Below, piece after piece: positions 48,576-57,317 of a stretch of DNA of 64,000 nt (its first letter is position 1; every line of letters begins with the position of its first letter). The stretch spans positions 1 through 64,000 of the forward strand of contig NZ_LSIJ01000010.1 in the NCBI RefSeq assembly GCF_001556185.1, read 5' to 3'. The position numbers and the translations under genes are program-made. The stretch is from Sphingomonas sp. CCH10-B3 (GTDB taxonomy: Bacteria; Pseudomonadota; Alphaproteobacteria; Sphingomonadales; Sphingomonadaceae). The notes under the pieces were generated by a model, which worked only from the letters and a program-made list of their open reading frames with translations, did no database searches and had not been told where the DNA came from.

Positions 48576-49245
48576 GCCGGCGCCGAACCAGCCGCGCCGC
48601 AACAACCTGCAACGCTTGCTGATTTCGGTCGCTATCTTCGCGCCGATCGGCGCCGTTACCGGCTATCTGCTGGGTCGTGCACTGAAAAAGGCCGCGCCGG
48701 GCGAGACGCTGACCAGCCTGACGCTGGCGGACGGCTTCAGCCTGTTGATCGCGGTACTGTTGATCGTCAGCGGCGCGGTGGTCGCCTTTGCCGCAACGAG
48801 CAACCGCCGCTGGAACAGCATCGTCGAGCATCAGCCCGCCGACGAGCCGGTCGACCCCGCTGCCCGCACGGCGGGGCTGCGGCAGTCGCTGGTGTGCATC
48901 CTGGCGGGGGGAATGATGATGCTGCCGCCGATCGCCGCCCAACTGGGGCTGAGTGTCGCGGCCCGCGGGGCGATTGCCGCGGCGGTTGCGCTGCTGCTGG
49001 CCGTCCAGACATGGCTCAACCTGAAGCTGTGGCGTGAAGGCGACGAACTGCAGCGCGCCGTGATCGCGCAGACCGGCGCGCTGTGCTTCTGGACCCTGCA
49101 GCTGGCGCTGTTCGGCTGGGCCGCACTTGCCCGGCTCGACCTCGTCGCCGAAGTCGACAGCTGGACGATGTTCACGCTGCTGATGGGCGTCTATCTGATC
49201 GTGTCGATGACGATTTCGCAACGGCGCGGGCTGGTGCCGGGCTGA
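48562..49245 (+). CDS. Membrane protein paired with XRE regulator
   Basis: A 227-residue protein with about six hydrophobic segments and a basic N-terminus (QPRRNNLQRLLISVAIF). No conserved family is recognised. Its start lies inside the XRE gene (14-base overlap). XRE/membrane-protein pairs of this layout are widespread, and the role is unclear; the regulator might respond to a signal transmitted by the membrane protein (inference). Confidence 0.75.
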   Translation: MTQPEPAPNQPRRNNLQRLLISVAIFAPIGAVTGYLLGRALKKAAPGETLTSLTLADGFSLLIAVLLIVSGAVVAFAATSNRRWNSIVEHQPADEPVDPAARTAGLRQSLVCILAGGMMMLPPIAAQLGLSVAARGAIAAAVALLLAVQTWLNLKLWREGDELQRAVIAQTGALCFWTLQLALFGWAALARLDLVAEVDSWTMFTLLMGVYLIVSMTISQRRGLVPG

Positions 49246-49248
49246 GCC

Positions 49249-50361
49249 TTAAACCCGCATCGGCATGATAACATAGAGCGCAGGCGCCTTGTCGTTCTCG
49301 CGGATCAGCGTGGGCGCGGCAGCATCGGCGAGGTGGACTTCGACCGTGTCGCCTTCGACCTGCGCAAGAATGTCGAGCAGATAGCGGCTGTTGAAGCCGA
49401 TTTCGAACGGTTGCGCGACATATTCGCCCAGCACGTCTTCGGACGCGGTGCCGTTTTCCGGGCTCGTCACCGACAGCGTGATCTTGTCGCGGTCGAGCGC
49501 CATCTTGACCGCGCGGGTCTTTTCGGTGGCGATCGTCGAGACGCGGTCGACGCCTTCCTGGAACGCGCGCGGATCGATCTTCAGGATGCGGTCGTTGCCG
49601 GTCGGAATCACTCGCGTGTAATCGGGGAAGGTTCCGTCGATCAGCTTTGAGGTCAGCAGCGCCTGGCCCAGATCGAAGCGGATCTTGGTATTTGACAGCG
49701 ACACGCCGACCGACCCGTCGATCTCGTCGAGCAGCTTGCGCAGTTCGGCAACGCATTTGCGCGGCACGATCACGCTCGGCATCCCGTCGGCACCGTCGGG
49801 GCGGGCGACGGTGACGCGCGCGAGCCGGTGGCCGTCGGTGGCGGCCGCCTTCAGCACCGGCGCCGGATCGTCCGACACATGCAGGAAAATGCCGTTCAGA
49901 TAATAGCGTGTTTCCTCGGTCGAAATCGCAAAGCGCGTCTTGTCGATGATCTGCTTGAGCGTTTCGGCAGGCAATTCGAACTGGGTCGGCAGGTCGCCTT
50001 CGGCAATCACCGGGAAATCGTCGCGCGGCAAGGTGGCGAGGCTGAACTTGGCGCGGCCGGCCATGATCGTCATCCGGCCTTCAGCAGCGGAAAGCGCAAC
50101 CTGGCTGCCCTCGGGCAGCTTGCGGACGATGTCGAACAGCGTGTGCGCCGACACCGTGATCGCGCCCGGTTGATCGACGGCGGCGGCGACATGTTCGTTG
50201 ATCTGCAGGTCGAGATCGGTCGCCATCAGCTTCAGCGTGCCGTCGGCAGCGGCATCGATCAGCACGTTCGACAGGATCGGGATGGTATTGCGCCGCTCGA
50301 CCACCGACTGGACGTGGCTCAAGCCCTTCAACAAGGTTGCGCGTTCGATCGTCGCCTTCAT
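49249..50361 (-). CDS. dnaN: DNA polymerase III beta subunit (sliding clamp)
   Basis: Ring-shaped processivity clamp of replication, 370 residues in three similar domains. MKATIERATLLKGLSHVQSVV is the family N-terminus, with RNTIPILSNVLIDA following and YVIMPMRV as the C-terminal end. The ATG at 50361 was chosen because earlier in-frame sequence is not family-like. dnaA is not adjacent. Confidence 0.96.
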   Translation of the reverse strand: MKATIERATLLKGLSHVQSVVERRNTIPILSNVLIDAAADGTLKLMATDLDLQINEHVAAAVDQPGAITVSAHTLFDIVRKLPEGSQVALSAAEGRMTIMAGRAKFSLATLPRDDFPVIAEGDLPTQFELPAETLKQIIDKTRFAISTEETRYYLNGIFLHVSDDPAPVLKAAATDGHRLARVTVARPDGADGMPSVIVPRKCVAELRKLLDEIDGSVGVSLSNTKIRFDLGQALLTSKLIDGTFPDYTRVIPTGNDRILKIDPRAFQEGVDRVSTIATEKTRAVKMALDRDKITLSVTSPENGTASEDVLGEYVAQPFEIGFNSRYLLDILAQVEGDTVEVHLADAAAPTLIRENDKAPALYVIMPMRV

Positions 50362-50444
50362 TCTGCTCCCCCGGGGCCGCCACCCCTGAAATCTTGCTGC
50401 CCGGATCGGCGCCACGGGCAATGCGCCAAGCCTATTCCTTAAAC

Positions 50445-50492
50445 ATAAAAAGGGCCGGGGCAATGCCCTAGCCCTCCTCATCCGGCCCTTTA
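50445..50492 (-). terminator. Rho-independent terminator of the barrel protein gene
   Basis: On the minus strand AAAGGGCCGG and CCGGCCCTTT pair with about 25 bases between, ending in a T-rich run. It lies just after the stop of the barrel protein gene at 50506. Confidence 0.7.
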
Positions 50493-50505
50493 CGGAACGG
50501 TTCGT

Positions 50506-51168
50506 TCAGAACCGGTAACCAACCCCCAGCGCGACCTGATGGCGATCGGTATCGATGCTGAAATTGTTGGTGTTGGCACCGTTCGGATATTCGAGCCGCG
50601 CCTTGCCGTAGTTCGAATAGCGATATTCGATCTTGGCATAGGTATGCGGCCCGATCGCCTTTTCCACCCCGGCGCCAACGCGGTAGCCATCGAGGTTGAA
50701 ATGCGTGCCGGTCTCGGTCGTGCCGTCGCTTGCGGTCAGGTCGAGCCGGGTGTTGGTATAGCCGCCCTTGGCATAGACCATCGTCGTCGGGTTGAGCAGC
50801 GTGCCGATGCGCGCACCGGCATAGAGGTCACGCCCGGCCTTCACTCGGCCAAAGCCGAGCGCGGCGGCATCACGCGGCGAATTGCTGACGCTGCCCGTCG
50901 ATCCGGTGATCTCGCCTTCGACGCCGATCACCAGATTGCGGTGCTGCCAGTCATAACCGATGTCGCCGCCATAAAGCAGGCCGTCGGCGCCGGCATCGTC
51001 GTCGGCAATGTTCGAATCGACGCTGCTGCCAGGGCGCAAGCCATCATAGCCGATGATGACGCCCCCACGCGGGCCAGTGAAGGGGCCCTTGGGCGCATCG
51101 TCCTGAGCAAAGGCCGGCGAAGCGAGCGCGACGGCCGCCGCGGCGGTCGCTAGAAATGTGGTACGCAT
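50506..51168 (-). CDS. Outer-membrane beta-barrel protein
   Basis: A 220-residue protein with a signal peptide (MRTTFLATAAAAVALASPAFA) and a small barrel of eight or so strands, ending HQVALGVGYRF with the terminal phenylalanine typical of outer-membrane insertion. It resembles OmpA-like/porin-type beta-barrel proteins without the peptidoglycan-binding domain (e.g. the small OmpW/OmpX-like groups). Function unknown. A terminator follows it. Confidence 0.82.
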   Translation of the reverse strand: MRTTFLATAAAAVALASPAFAQDDAPKGPFTGPRGGVIIGYDGLRPGSSVDSNIADDDAGADGLLYGGDIGYDWQHRNLVIGVEGEITGSTGSVSNSPRDAAALGFGRVKAGRDLYAGARIGTLLNPTTMVYAKGGYTNTRLDLTASDGTTETGTHFNLDGYRVGAGVEKAIGPHTYAKIEYRYSNYGKARLEYPNGANTNNFSIDTDRHQVALGVGYRF

Positions 51169-51300
51169 CACAATACTCCAACAAACACACCCGATAAGCT
51201 GGGCGGAACCGGACAATCGACGGTGCGCACAGAGGTTGCATGAACGCTGGATAAACGCTGTCAGGCGTTGCATTTGGGGCACAGGGACCAAGGAGGCGAC

Positions 51301-51930
51301 ATGCGGCAGGGCAGGGATTTCATCGCGCGCCACGGCGAGACGGTGTTCAACGCCGCCCGCCGACTGCAGGGCGATGCCGCGCATACGCCGCTGACGCGTG
51401 CGGGCTTTACCCAGGCCGACGAAATGGGGGCGGCGCTCGCAGCGTTCATGGGCGACGGACTTGCACTGACGCTCTGGTCGTCGAGCGCTGGCCGCGCGCT
51501 CCAGACGCTGGCGATCATCGTCGAGCATCTCGGGCTCGACTGGCACGGCGCCCGCGCCGACGACCGGCTGGTCGAAATCGGCATGGGCAGCTGGGGCGGG
51601 CGCTATTACAGCGACGTCATGGCCGAGGTCGGCCCGGTGATCGATCCGGCGAGCGGCCTGCTAAAACCATCCCCCGATGGCGAGACCTATCCGCAGATCG
51701 CCGCGCGGGTGTCGGCCTGGCTCGCCGAGACCGACAGCGATCCGGGCGACCGGCTGGTGATCATGCACGGCGTGTCGAGCTGCGTCCTGCGCGGGGTGAT
51801 GACCGGCCTGCCCGACTGGCCGTCGCTGGGCGCCCCTGCCGCCAAGGGGCTGCCGCAAGGATCGGTGGTGATGATCGAGCAAGGCGTCGAGACGGTGATC
51901 CATCTGGGCGGCGGGCACGCCCCGGCATGA
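51301..51930 (+). CDS. Histidine phosphatase family protein
   Basis: A 209-residue phosphoglycerate-mutase-like phosphatase. The catalytic motif is RHGET at residues 11-15 (IARHGETVFNA), and the late histidine is in MHGVSS. RBS AAGGAGG is just before the ATG at 51301. It overlaps the next gene's start (ATGA). Confidence 0.85.
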   Translation: MRQGRDFIARHGETVFNAARRLQGDAAHTPLTRAGFTQADEMGAALAAFMGDGLALTLWSSSAGRALQTLAIIVEHLGLDWHGARADDRLVEIGMGSWGGRYYSDVMAEVGPVIDPASGLLKPSPDGETYPQIAARVSAWLAETDSDPGDRLVIMHGVSSCVLRGVMTGLPDWPSLGAPAAKGLPQGSVVMIEQGVETVIHLGGGHAPA

Positions 51931-52406
51931 AGTGGCTGCTGCTAGGCGGGTTGTTGCTGGCGGGGAGTGCGGCGGCGCGCGATCCGTTGGGCATCTATGA
52001 CCGCTGGGGCGCGTTCCGCGATCCGTCGCCGCGCCATTGCTATGCGATCGCGCGCCCGGAAGGTGGCGCACGCGCGAGCGGCTGGCGCCCCTTCGTCAGC
52101 ATCAACGACTGGCCGCGGCAGGGCACCCATGGCCAGCTCCATGTCCGGCTGAGCCGTCCGCGCGATCCGCGCGCGCGGGTAACGCTCAGCATCGGCGAGC
52201 GCCGGTTCGAGCTCGTCGCGGGCGAGGCCGACGCCTGGGCGCCCGATACGCGGACCGACGCGGCGATCATCGCGGCGATCCGTGCCGGACGGTCGCTCAG
52301 CGTCGAAACGCTCGCCCGGAACGGGGCACCCTTTGCCGATGTCTATCCCTTGCGCGGGGCGGCGACCGCCATCGACGCGGCGGCGCTCGGCTGCCTGCCC
52401 GGCTAA
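51927..52406 (+). CDS. Invasion-associated locus B (IalB)-like exported protein
   Basis: A 159-residue secreted protein with signal peptide (MKWLLLGGLLLAGSAAA). The segment WGAFRDPSPRHCYAIARP resembles the start of IalB-type proteins, with a second cysteine near the C-terminus (AALGCLPG) that could form a disulfide. The label is tentative. Coupled to the phosphatase by an ATGA overlap. Confidence 0.65.
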   Translation: MKWLLLGGLLLAGSAAARDPLGIYDRWGAFRDPSPRHCYAIARPEGGARASGWRPFVSINDWPRQGTHGQLHVRLSRPRDPRARVTLSIGERRFELVAGEADAWAPDTRTDAAIIAAIRAGRSLSVETLARNGAPFADVYPLRGAATAIDAAALGCLPG

Positions 52407-52509
52407 CCATCGCCGCCGCACGCGAAACATCGGTCAGCGAGCGCGATTCAGCCTTTCAAGCCAGATTAATCAATTTAAAATCGGGATGTTACAGGGGAAG
52501 GAATGCGAG

Positions 52510-54057
52510 ATGCGCTGGGCGCTGCGGTGGTTGATCGTTGGAGTGTCGCTGGCGTTGGCGGCAGCGCCTGCCCAGGCGGAGTGGCTTGAGGCCAGCAACA
52601 AGCATTTCGTCGTCTATGGCGACATTTCACGGCGCCAGCTGGCGACCTTTACCGACCGGCTCGAACGCTATGGCGCGGCGGTGCGGTATCTGTTCAATCT
52701 GCCCGAACCGCCCGGCGGCGCCGCCAACCGCGTCACCATCTATGTCGTGCGCGGCACCGGCGCGGTCCAGAAATACCATGGTGGCAAGTCGGGCAATGTC
52801 GCCGGCTTCTATCGCACCAGCGTCCAAGGATCGTTCATCGTCACGCCGCTCAGCGTCGACAGCGGCGTCGAGGAATTCAACGCCAATCTCGTGCTGTTCC
52901 ACGAATATGCGCACCATCTGCTGCTGGGGAACAGCACCACGCTTTACCCCGGCTGGTTGAGCGAGGGGCTGGCCGAGCTGCTATCCACTGCCACCATCGA
53001 CAAGGATGGCGCCGTCACTTTCGGCGCGGCGAACAATGCGCGCTCCTACAGCATCTTTGCCAATAATCTGATGTCGGTGAAGGCGCTGCTCGATTCGGAT
53101 TCGCGCCGGCTCGACGATGAAGCGACCGAACAGAAATATGCGCGGGGCTGGCTGCTGACCCATTATCTGCTGCTCAGCCGCAAACGCGACGGACAAATCG
53201 AGAAGTTTCAGAAACTGATCGCGCAGGGCACGGCACCCGTGGCGGCGGGGACCGAGGCCTTTGGTGATCTGGGCAAGCTCAATGCCGAGATCAACGCCTA
53301 TCGCACCCAGCGGTTGAATGGGCTCGTCATCCGCGCCGCCAGCGTCACGATCGATCCGGTCGTGGTTCGCGCGCTGACTCCGGCCGAAGCCTCGATCATG
53401 CCGCTGCGCTTTGAATCGGCAACGGGCGTCACGACGGCGGAGGCCAAGAAATTGCTGCCGGGCGCGCGCAAGATTGCGGCGGACAACCCGACCAATGGCT
53501 GGATCCAGCGCGTGCTTGCCGAAATGGAATATGACGCCGGCAACGACGCGGAGGCCGAAGCCGCTGCCGACCGTGCGCTCGCAATCGAGCCCGGCAATCT
53601 GATGGCGATGGTCTATAAAGCGCGCGTGCACATGCGCCGCGCGGTCAAGGCATCGCCGGCCGATGCGGCGCTCTGGCGCGATGCGCGGCAATGGATCATC
53701 AAGGCCAACCGCATGGCCCCCGATTATGCGCTGCCGCTGGTTATGTTCTACACCAGCTTTCTGATTGCGCATGAGCCGCCGCGCCCGAGCGCGATCGACG
53801 GGCTGCTCCGCGCGGTCGAGCTGGCGCCGCAGGAAAGTGGGGTCCGCGTGCTTGCGTTTGGGGCGCTGCTCAATCAGGGCGATCTGCCCGCCGCGCGTCG
53901 CGTGCTGGCGCCGGTCGCGTTCAACCCGCATGCGACCGGCGAGAATCCGGTGCGTGCGATCGTCGCGCTGATCGACAGCGGTGCCGATCTGGCCGCGGTG
54001 CGCGACGCGGCCGTGAAGGCCAAGCTGATCGGCGATGCCGTCGACGCCGAGAGCTGA
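52510..54057 (+). CDS. Exported protein with HEYAHH zinc-protease-like motif and TPR repeats
   Basis: A 515-residue protein. A signal peptide (residues 1-23, ending AQA) is followed by a DUF1570-like domain in which HEYAHHLLL is an HExxH metal-peptidase motif, with downstream GLAELL (E as third ligand). The C-terminal half has TPR-like helices (NGWIQRVLAEMEYDAGNDAEAEAAADRALA). It is likely a periplasmic peptidase of unknown target. RBS AAGGAA precedes the ATG. Confidence 0.78.
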   Translation: MRWALRWLIVGVSLALAAAPAQAEWLEASNKHFVVYGDISRRQLATFTDRLERYGAAVRYLFNLPEPPGGAANRVTIYVVRGTGAVQKYHGGKSGNVAGFYRTSVQGSFIVTPLSVDSGVEEFNANLVLFHEYAHHLLLGNSTTLYPGWLSEGLAELLSTATIDKDGAVTFGAANNARSYSIFANNLMSVKALLDSDSRRLDDEATEQKYARGWLLTHYLLLSRKRDGQIEKFQKLIAQGTAPVAAGTEAFGDLGKLNAEINAYRTQRLNGLVIRAASVTIDPVVVRALTPAEASIMPLRFESATGVTTAEAKKLLPGARKIAADNPTNGWIQRVLAEMEYDAGNDAEAEAAADRALAIEPGNLMAMVYKARVHMRRAVKASPADAALWRDARQWIIKANRMAPDYALPLVMFYTSFLIAHEPPRPSAIDGLLRAVELAPQESGVRVLAFGALLNQGDLPAARRVLAPVAFNPHATGENPVRAIVALIDSGADLAAVRDAAVKAKLIGDAVDAES

Positions 54058-54069
54058 TCGCGCCGCTGC

Positions 54070-54861
54070 CTAAAGCGAGTCGATCCGCGTCAGTCGGTGC
54101 GCAGCGAGCGCGGGCGCCAAGGACGGGTCGCCACCGCCGGTGAACACCGCGATCCCTTCCGCCGCGACATCGGGCCATGCCTGTCCGTGGGTCAGATGGG
54201 CGATCCGTCGCGCAATCCCGGCGCTCCCGTCGACGAAGGCCAGCGGGCGTGGGGCGGCGCCCTTCAGTTCGGCCTCGACCAGCGGGAAATGGGTGCAGGC
54301 GAGCACGACGGTGTCGATGCGCTCGCCGCCCGGCTGGTCGAGCAAACCCGCCAGCGCCGCGGCATAGCGGCCTGGATCAACCGGCACCCCACGCAGCTTG
54401 GCCTCCGCCGCCGCGACCAGATCGGCCGAGCCGTGCCGCAGGACGAGGCAATCGGCAGCGAACTGCGCGGTAAGGCTGTCGACATAGGCTTGTCGCACGG
54501 TCGCTTCGGTGCCGAGTACGCCGATCGCGCGCGACAGGCTGGCCTCGGCGGCGGGCTTGATTGCGGGCACGGTGCCGACGATCGGCAAATCGAGCGCTGC
54601 GCGGACATCGGCGAGCGCGATCGTCGACGCGGTGTTGCAGGCAATCACCACCAGCCGCGGGCGATAGCGTTCCGCCAGTCGGCCCAGCAAGGCCGGGACT
54701 CGCACGGCGATTTCGCGCTCGGACTTGGTCCCATAGGGAAAGCCCGCTGAGTCGGCAGCATAGACAACCGGCATCGCGGGCAGCAGTGCGCGCGCCGCCG
54801 CCAGCACCGAGAGTCCGCCGACACCGGAATCGAAGAACAGGACGGGACGCGCATCGACCAT
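54070..54861 (-). CDS. murI: Glutamate racemase
   Basis: Makes D-glutamate for peptidoglycan. The 263-residue protein shows DSGVGGLSV, ACNTAS (first catalytic cysteine) and ACTHFP (second cysteine). The ATG at 54861 opens MVDARPVLFFDSG. Convergent with the preceding peptidase-like gene, divergent from plsY. Confidence 0.96.
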   Translation of the reverse strand: MVDARPVLFFDSGVGGLSVLAAARALLPAMPVVYAADSAGFPYGTKSEREIAVRVPALLGRLAERYRPRLVVIACNTASTIALADVRAALDLPIVGTVPAIKPAAEASLSRAIGVLGTEATVRQAYVDSLTAQFAADCLVLRHGSADLVAAAEAKLRGVPVDPGRYAAALAGLLDQPGGERIDTVVLACTHFPLVEAELKGAAPRPLAFVDGSAGIARRIAHLTHGQAWPDVAAEGIAVFTGGGDPSLAPALAAHRLTRIDSL

Positions 54862-54971
54862 CGCCGCCAGATGGCGGCTCGTCGCGATTTTGGCAATTGC
54901 GCCAAGGCAATGCTGTCGGTTGCGCGGTCGCCCCACGCCCGGCTATTGAAGGCGCGAGATCGGGGAGCGGC

Positions 54972-55577
54972 GTGGCGCAGAACATGGACTGGATGACGCC
55001 GTTGCTGCTCGCGCTGGTTGGCTATCTGCTCGGGTCGGTGCCCTTTGGCCTGCTGCTCACGCGCATGGCGGGTGCGGGCGACCTGCGCAGCATCGGTTCG
55101 GGCAGCATCGGCGCGACCAACGTGCTGCGTACCGGTCGCAAGGGGCTGGCGGCGGCGACCTTGCTGCTCGATGCCGCGAAGGGCGCGGTTGCCGCGCTGG
55201 TCGCGGCGCGGGTCGACCCCGGCTATGCTGCGCTGGGCGGGTTCGCGGCGTTTGTCGGGCATTGCTATCCGGTCTGGCTCAAGTTCAGGGGTGGCAAAGG
55301 CGTCGCAACCGCACTGGGCGTGCTGCTCGGCGTGCAGGCCTTCGTCATCACTCTGGTCTGCGGACTCGTCTGGGCGATCACGCTCGCGCTGTTTCGAATT
55401 TCTTCGGTCGCGAGCCTAGCTGCCGTGACGGCGGCCCCGATCGCGGCGATCTTGCTTGGCGACACCGGCTTGCTGCCGCTCCTGCTCGCCTTGGCCCTGC
55501 TGATCGTGTGGAAGCATCGCGGCAACATCGGTCGCTTGCGCGCGGGCACCGAGCCACGCGTCGGGCAAAAGGCCTGA
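54972..55577 (+). CDS. plsY: Glycerol-3-phosphate acyltransferase PlsY
   Basis: Membrane enzyme that acylates glycerol-3-phosphate with acyl-phosphate, the product of PlsX (encoded at 22252). The 201-residue protein has several membrane helices and the motifs GSVPFGLLLTR, GSGSIGATNVLR and HCYPVWLKFRGGKGVAT. The GTG at 54972 is preceded by GGGGAG; the ATG at 54984 is an alternative. dprA follows by 4 bases. Confidence 0.95.
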   Translation: MAQNMDWMTPLLLALVGYLLGSVPFGLLLTRMAGAGDLRSIGSGSIGATNVLRTGRKGLAAATLLLDAAKGAVAALVAARVDPGYAALGGFAAFVGHCYPVWLKFRGGKGVATALGVLLGVQAFVITLVCGLVWAITLALFRISSVASLAAVTAAPIAAILLGDTGLLPLLLALALLIVWKHRGNIGRLRAGTEPRVGQKA

Positions 55578-55581
55578 CGGC

Positions 55582-56661
55582 TTGGGCGACGATGCGTTCG
55601 ACAAGCTGCGGCTGATCCGTTCGGCCAATGTCGGACCGGTCAGCTATCACCAGCTGATCGCGCGTTTCGGCACCGCGGCCGCGGCGCTCGACGCGATCCC
55701 GATGCTGGCCGCGCGCGCCGGAGGGAAAGCACCGGTGATCGCCGATCCGCGCACCGTCGAACGCGAGCGTGCTGCCGTCGCGAAACTGGGCGCGCGCCAC
55801 CTCTTCATTGGCGAGCCCGACTATCCGCTGCTGCTGGCCGAGCTCGACACCGCGCCGCCAGTGCTGATCGTGCGCGGCAATGCCGACCTTCCGCAGCGCC
55901 GCGTGGTCGCGATCGTCGGCGCGCGCAATGCCTCGGCTGCTGCCTGCCGCTTTGCGCGCGATCTGGCTTTCGGGCTGGCGTCGGAGGGCATCGTCGTCGC
56001 TTCGGGGCTGGCGCGCGGGATCGACACTGCCGCACACCAGGGATCGATCGACGGCGGCACGATCGGTGTGATCGCCAGCGGCATCGACGTCACCTTCCCG
56101 CCCGAAAATGCCGATCTGCAGGAACGTGTCGCGCAAGCGGGCCTGCTGGTGACCGAGCATCCGCCCGGAACCAAGCCGCTCGCGCGCCATTTTCCGCAGC
56201 GCAACCGCATCATCGCAGGCCTCGCGGTCGGCACGATCGTGGTCGAGGCGGCGCCGCGATCGGGCTCGCTGATCACCGCGCGGCTGGCGGGCGAGGCAGG
56301 GCGCGACGTGATGGCAGTGCCCGGCTCGCCGCTCGATCCGCGCGCGCAGGGGTGCAACCAGTTGATCCGCGAGGGCGCGACCTTGATCCAGTCGGTCGCC
56401 GATGTCGTCGAGGCAATCGGGCCGATCGACGCGCGGATGCTGCGGTCACCCGCCAGTGGCTATGGCGCGCCGCCGCCCGCTGATGCCAGCGATGCCGAGC
56501 GCCGCCGCCTCGTCGGGCTGCTCGGCCCGGTGCCAGTTGCGGTCGACGAACTGATCCGGCAATCGGGGCTCGCTCCCGCAGTTGTGCAGATGGTGCTGCT
56601 CGAACTCGAACTTGCCGGACGAATCGAACGCCAGGCAGGCGGACGGGTGAGTTTGGCCTGA
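55582..56661 (+). CDS. dprA: DNA-processing protein DprA
   Basis: Binds ssDNA and loads RecA during natural transformation. The 359-residue protein has a Rossmann-like core with VVAIVGARNASAAAC, VVASGLARGIDTAAH and PRSGSLITARLAGEAGR. It starts with TTG at 55582 (MGDDAFDKLRLI), unusual but the only start that keeps the N-terminal SAM-like domain. The C-terminal region contains a winged-helix-like domain (VAVDELIRQSGLAPAVVQMVL). Confidence 0.93.
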   Translation: MGDDAFDKLRLIRSANVGPVSYHQLIARFGTAAAALDAIPMLAARAGGKAPVIADPRTVERERAAVAKLGARHLFIGEPDYPLLLAELDTAPPVLIVRGNADLPQRRVVAIVGARNASAAACRFARDLAFGLASEGIVVASGLARGIDTAAHQGSIDGGTIGVIASGIDVTFPPENADLQERVAQAGLLVTEHPPGTKPLARHFPQRNRIIAGLAVGTIVVEAAPRSGSLITARLAGEAGRDVMAVPGSPLDPRAQGCNQLIREGATLIQSVADVVEAIGPIDARMLRSPASGYGAPPPADASDAERRRLVGLLGPVPVAVDELIRQSGLAPAVVQMVLLELELAGRIERQAGGRVSLA

Positions 56662-56689
56662 GGCGACGGCGCCACTGCCCCCGCCCCGG

Positions 56690-56956
56690 TCAATAATGAT
56701 AGCGGCACTGGGCAATCTGGAGCACCTGCTCGTCGCCGGTCCCGCTGACGCGATAGACAAGGCGATGCTCATGGTTGATCCGCCGCGACCACCAGCCCGA
56801 CAGGTTACCACTCAGCGGTTCGGGCCTGCCGGTGCCCTTGAATGGGTGGCGGCGGCATTCTTCGATTAGGCCGACAAGCTTTGCAAACATCTTGTCGTCG
56901 TGATCCTGCCAGTGGCGGAAATCGTCCCACGCCGTTGGCCAGAAGGCAACGTTCAC
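56690..56956 (-). CDS. yoeB: YoeB/Txe-family toxin (RelE superfamily)
   Basis: A 88-residue mRNA interferase-type toxin that cleaves mRNA at the ribosome. The family segments are AWDDFRHWQDHDDKMFAKLVGLIEECRRHPF, RPEPLSGNLSGWWSRRINHEHRLVYRV and the C-terminal QCRYHY. The GTG at 56956 overlaps the antitoxin stop by 4 bases (GTGA), so translation is coupled. Confidence 0.9.
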   Translation of the reverse strand: MNVAFWPTAWDDFRHWQDHDDKMFAKLVGLIEECRRHPFKGTGRPEPLSGNLSGWWSRRINHEHRLVYRVSGTGDEQVLQIAQCRYHY

Positions 56957-57201
56957 GGGAAAGGCATGCCCTTCGGATCGGTGGCTTCCAGCCCGCGCAC
57001 TGCTTCGATCAGCCGCGATGCATTGGCGGGCGACGACAGCAGGTAGAGCGTTTCCTGAATCGCTTCCCAATCGCTCTGCGACACCAGCACCGCGCCTTCG
57101 CCGCGCTGCCGCGTGATCGCAATGGGAGCGTGATCGGCGACGACCTGGTCGATCACCGACTTCAGATTTTCGCGGGCTTCGGAATAGCTGATGGCATACA
57201 T
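56953..57201 (-). CDS. yefM: YefM-family antitoxin
   Basis: An 82-residue antitoxin of the Phd/YefM family, MYAISYSEARENLKSVIDQV with the DNA-binding N-terminal part. It would neutralise the YoeB toxin and bind the operator upstream. The ATG at 57201 fits the family start. Toxin gene follows with 4-base overlap. Confidence 0.9.
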   Translation of the reverse strand: MYAISYSEARENLKSVIDQVVADHAPIAITRQRGEGAVLVSQSDWEAIQETLYLLSSPANASRLIEAVRGLEATDPKGMPFP

Positions 57202-57210
57202 GAAAGCGTA

Positions 57211-57232
57211 ATTGGACAATATTCTGTCCAAT
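57211..57232. promoter_or_regulatory. Palindromic operator of the yefM-yoeB pair
   Basis: Arms ATTGGACA and TGTCCAAT flank ATATTC, 9 bases before the antitoxin start. A -35-like TTGACA lies on the minus strand directly upstream, so the palindrome covers the spacer. Likely autoregulation by the toxin-antitoxin complex. Confidence 0.75.
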
Positions 57233-57317
57233 GTCAAGCGCGGCAAGGCTGCGTACTGCCGCTTGACGAACCCGGTTCCGGCTTCCCACCCTCGCGCGTA
57301 TGCGTAAGGGAGCGTCC

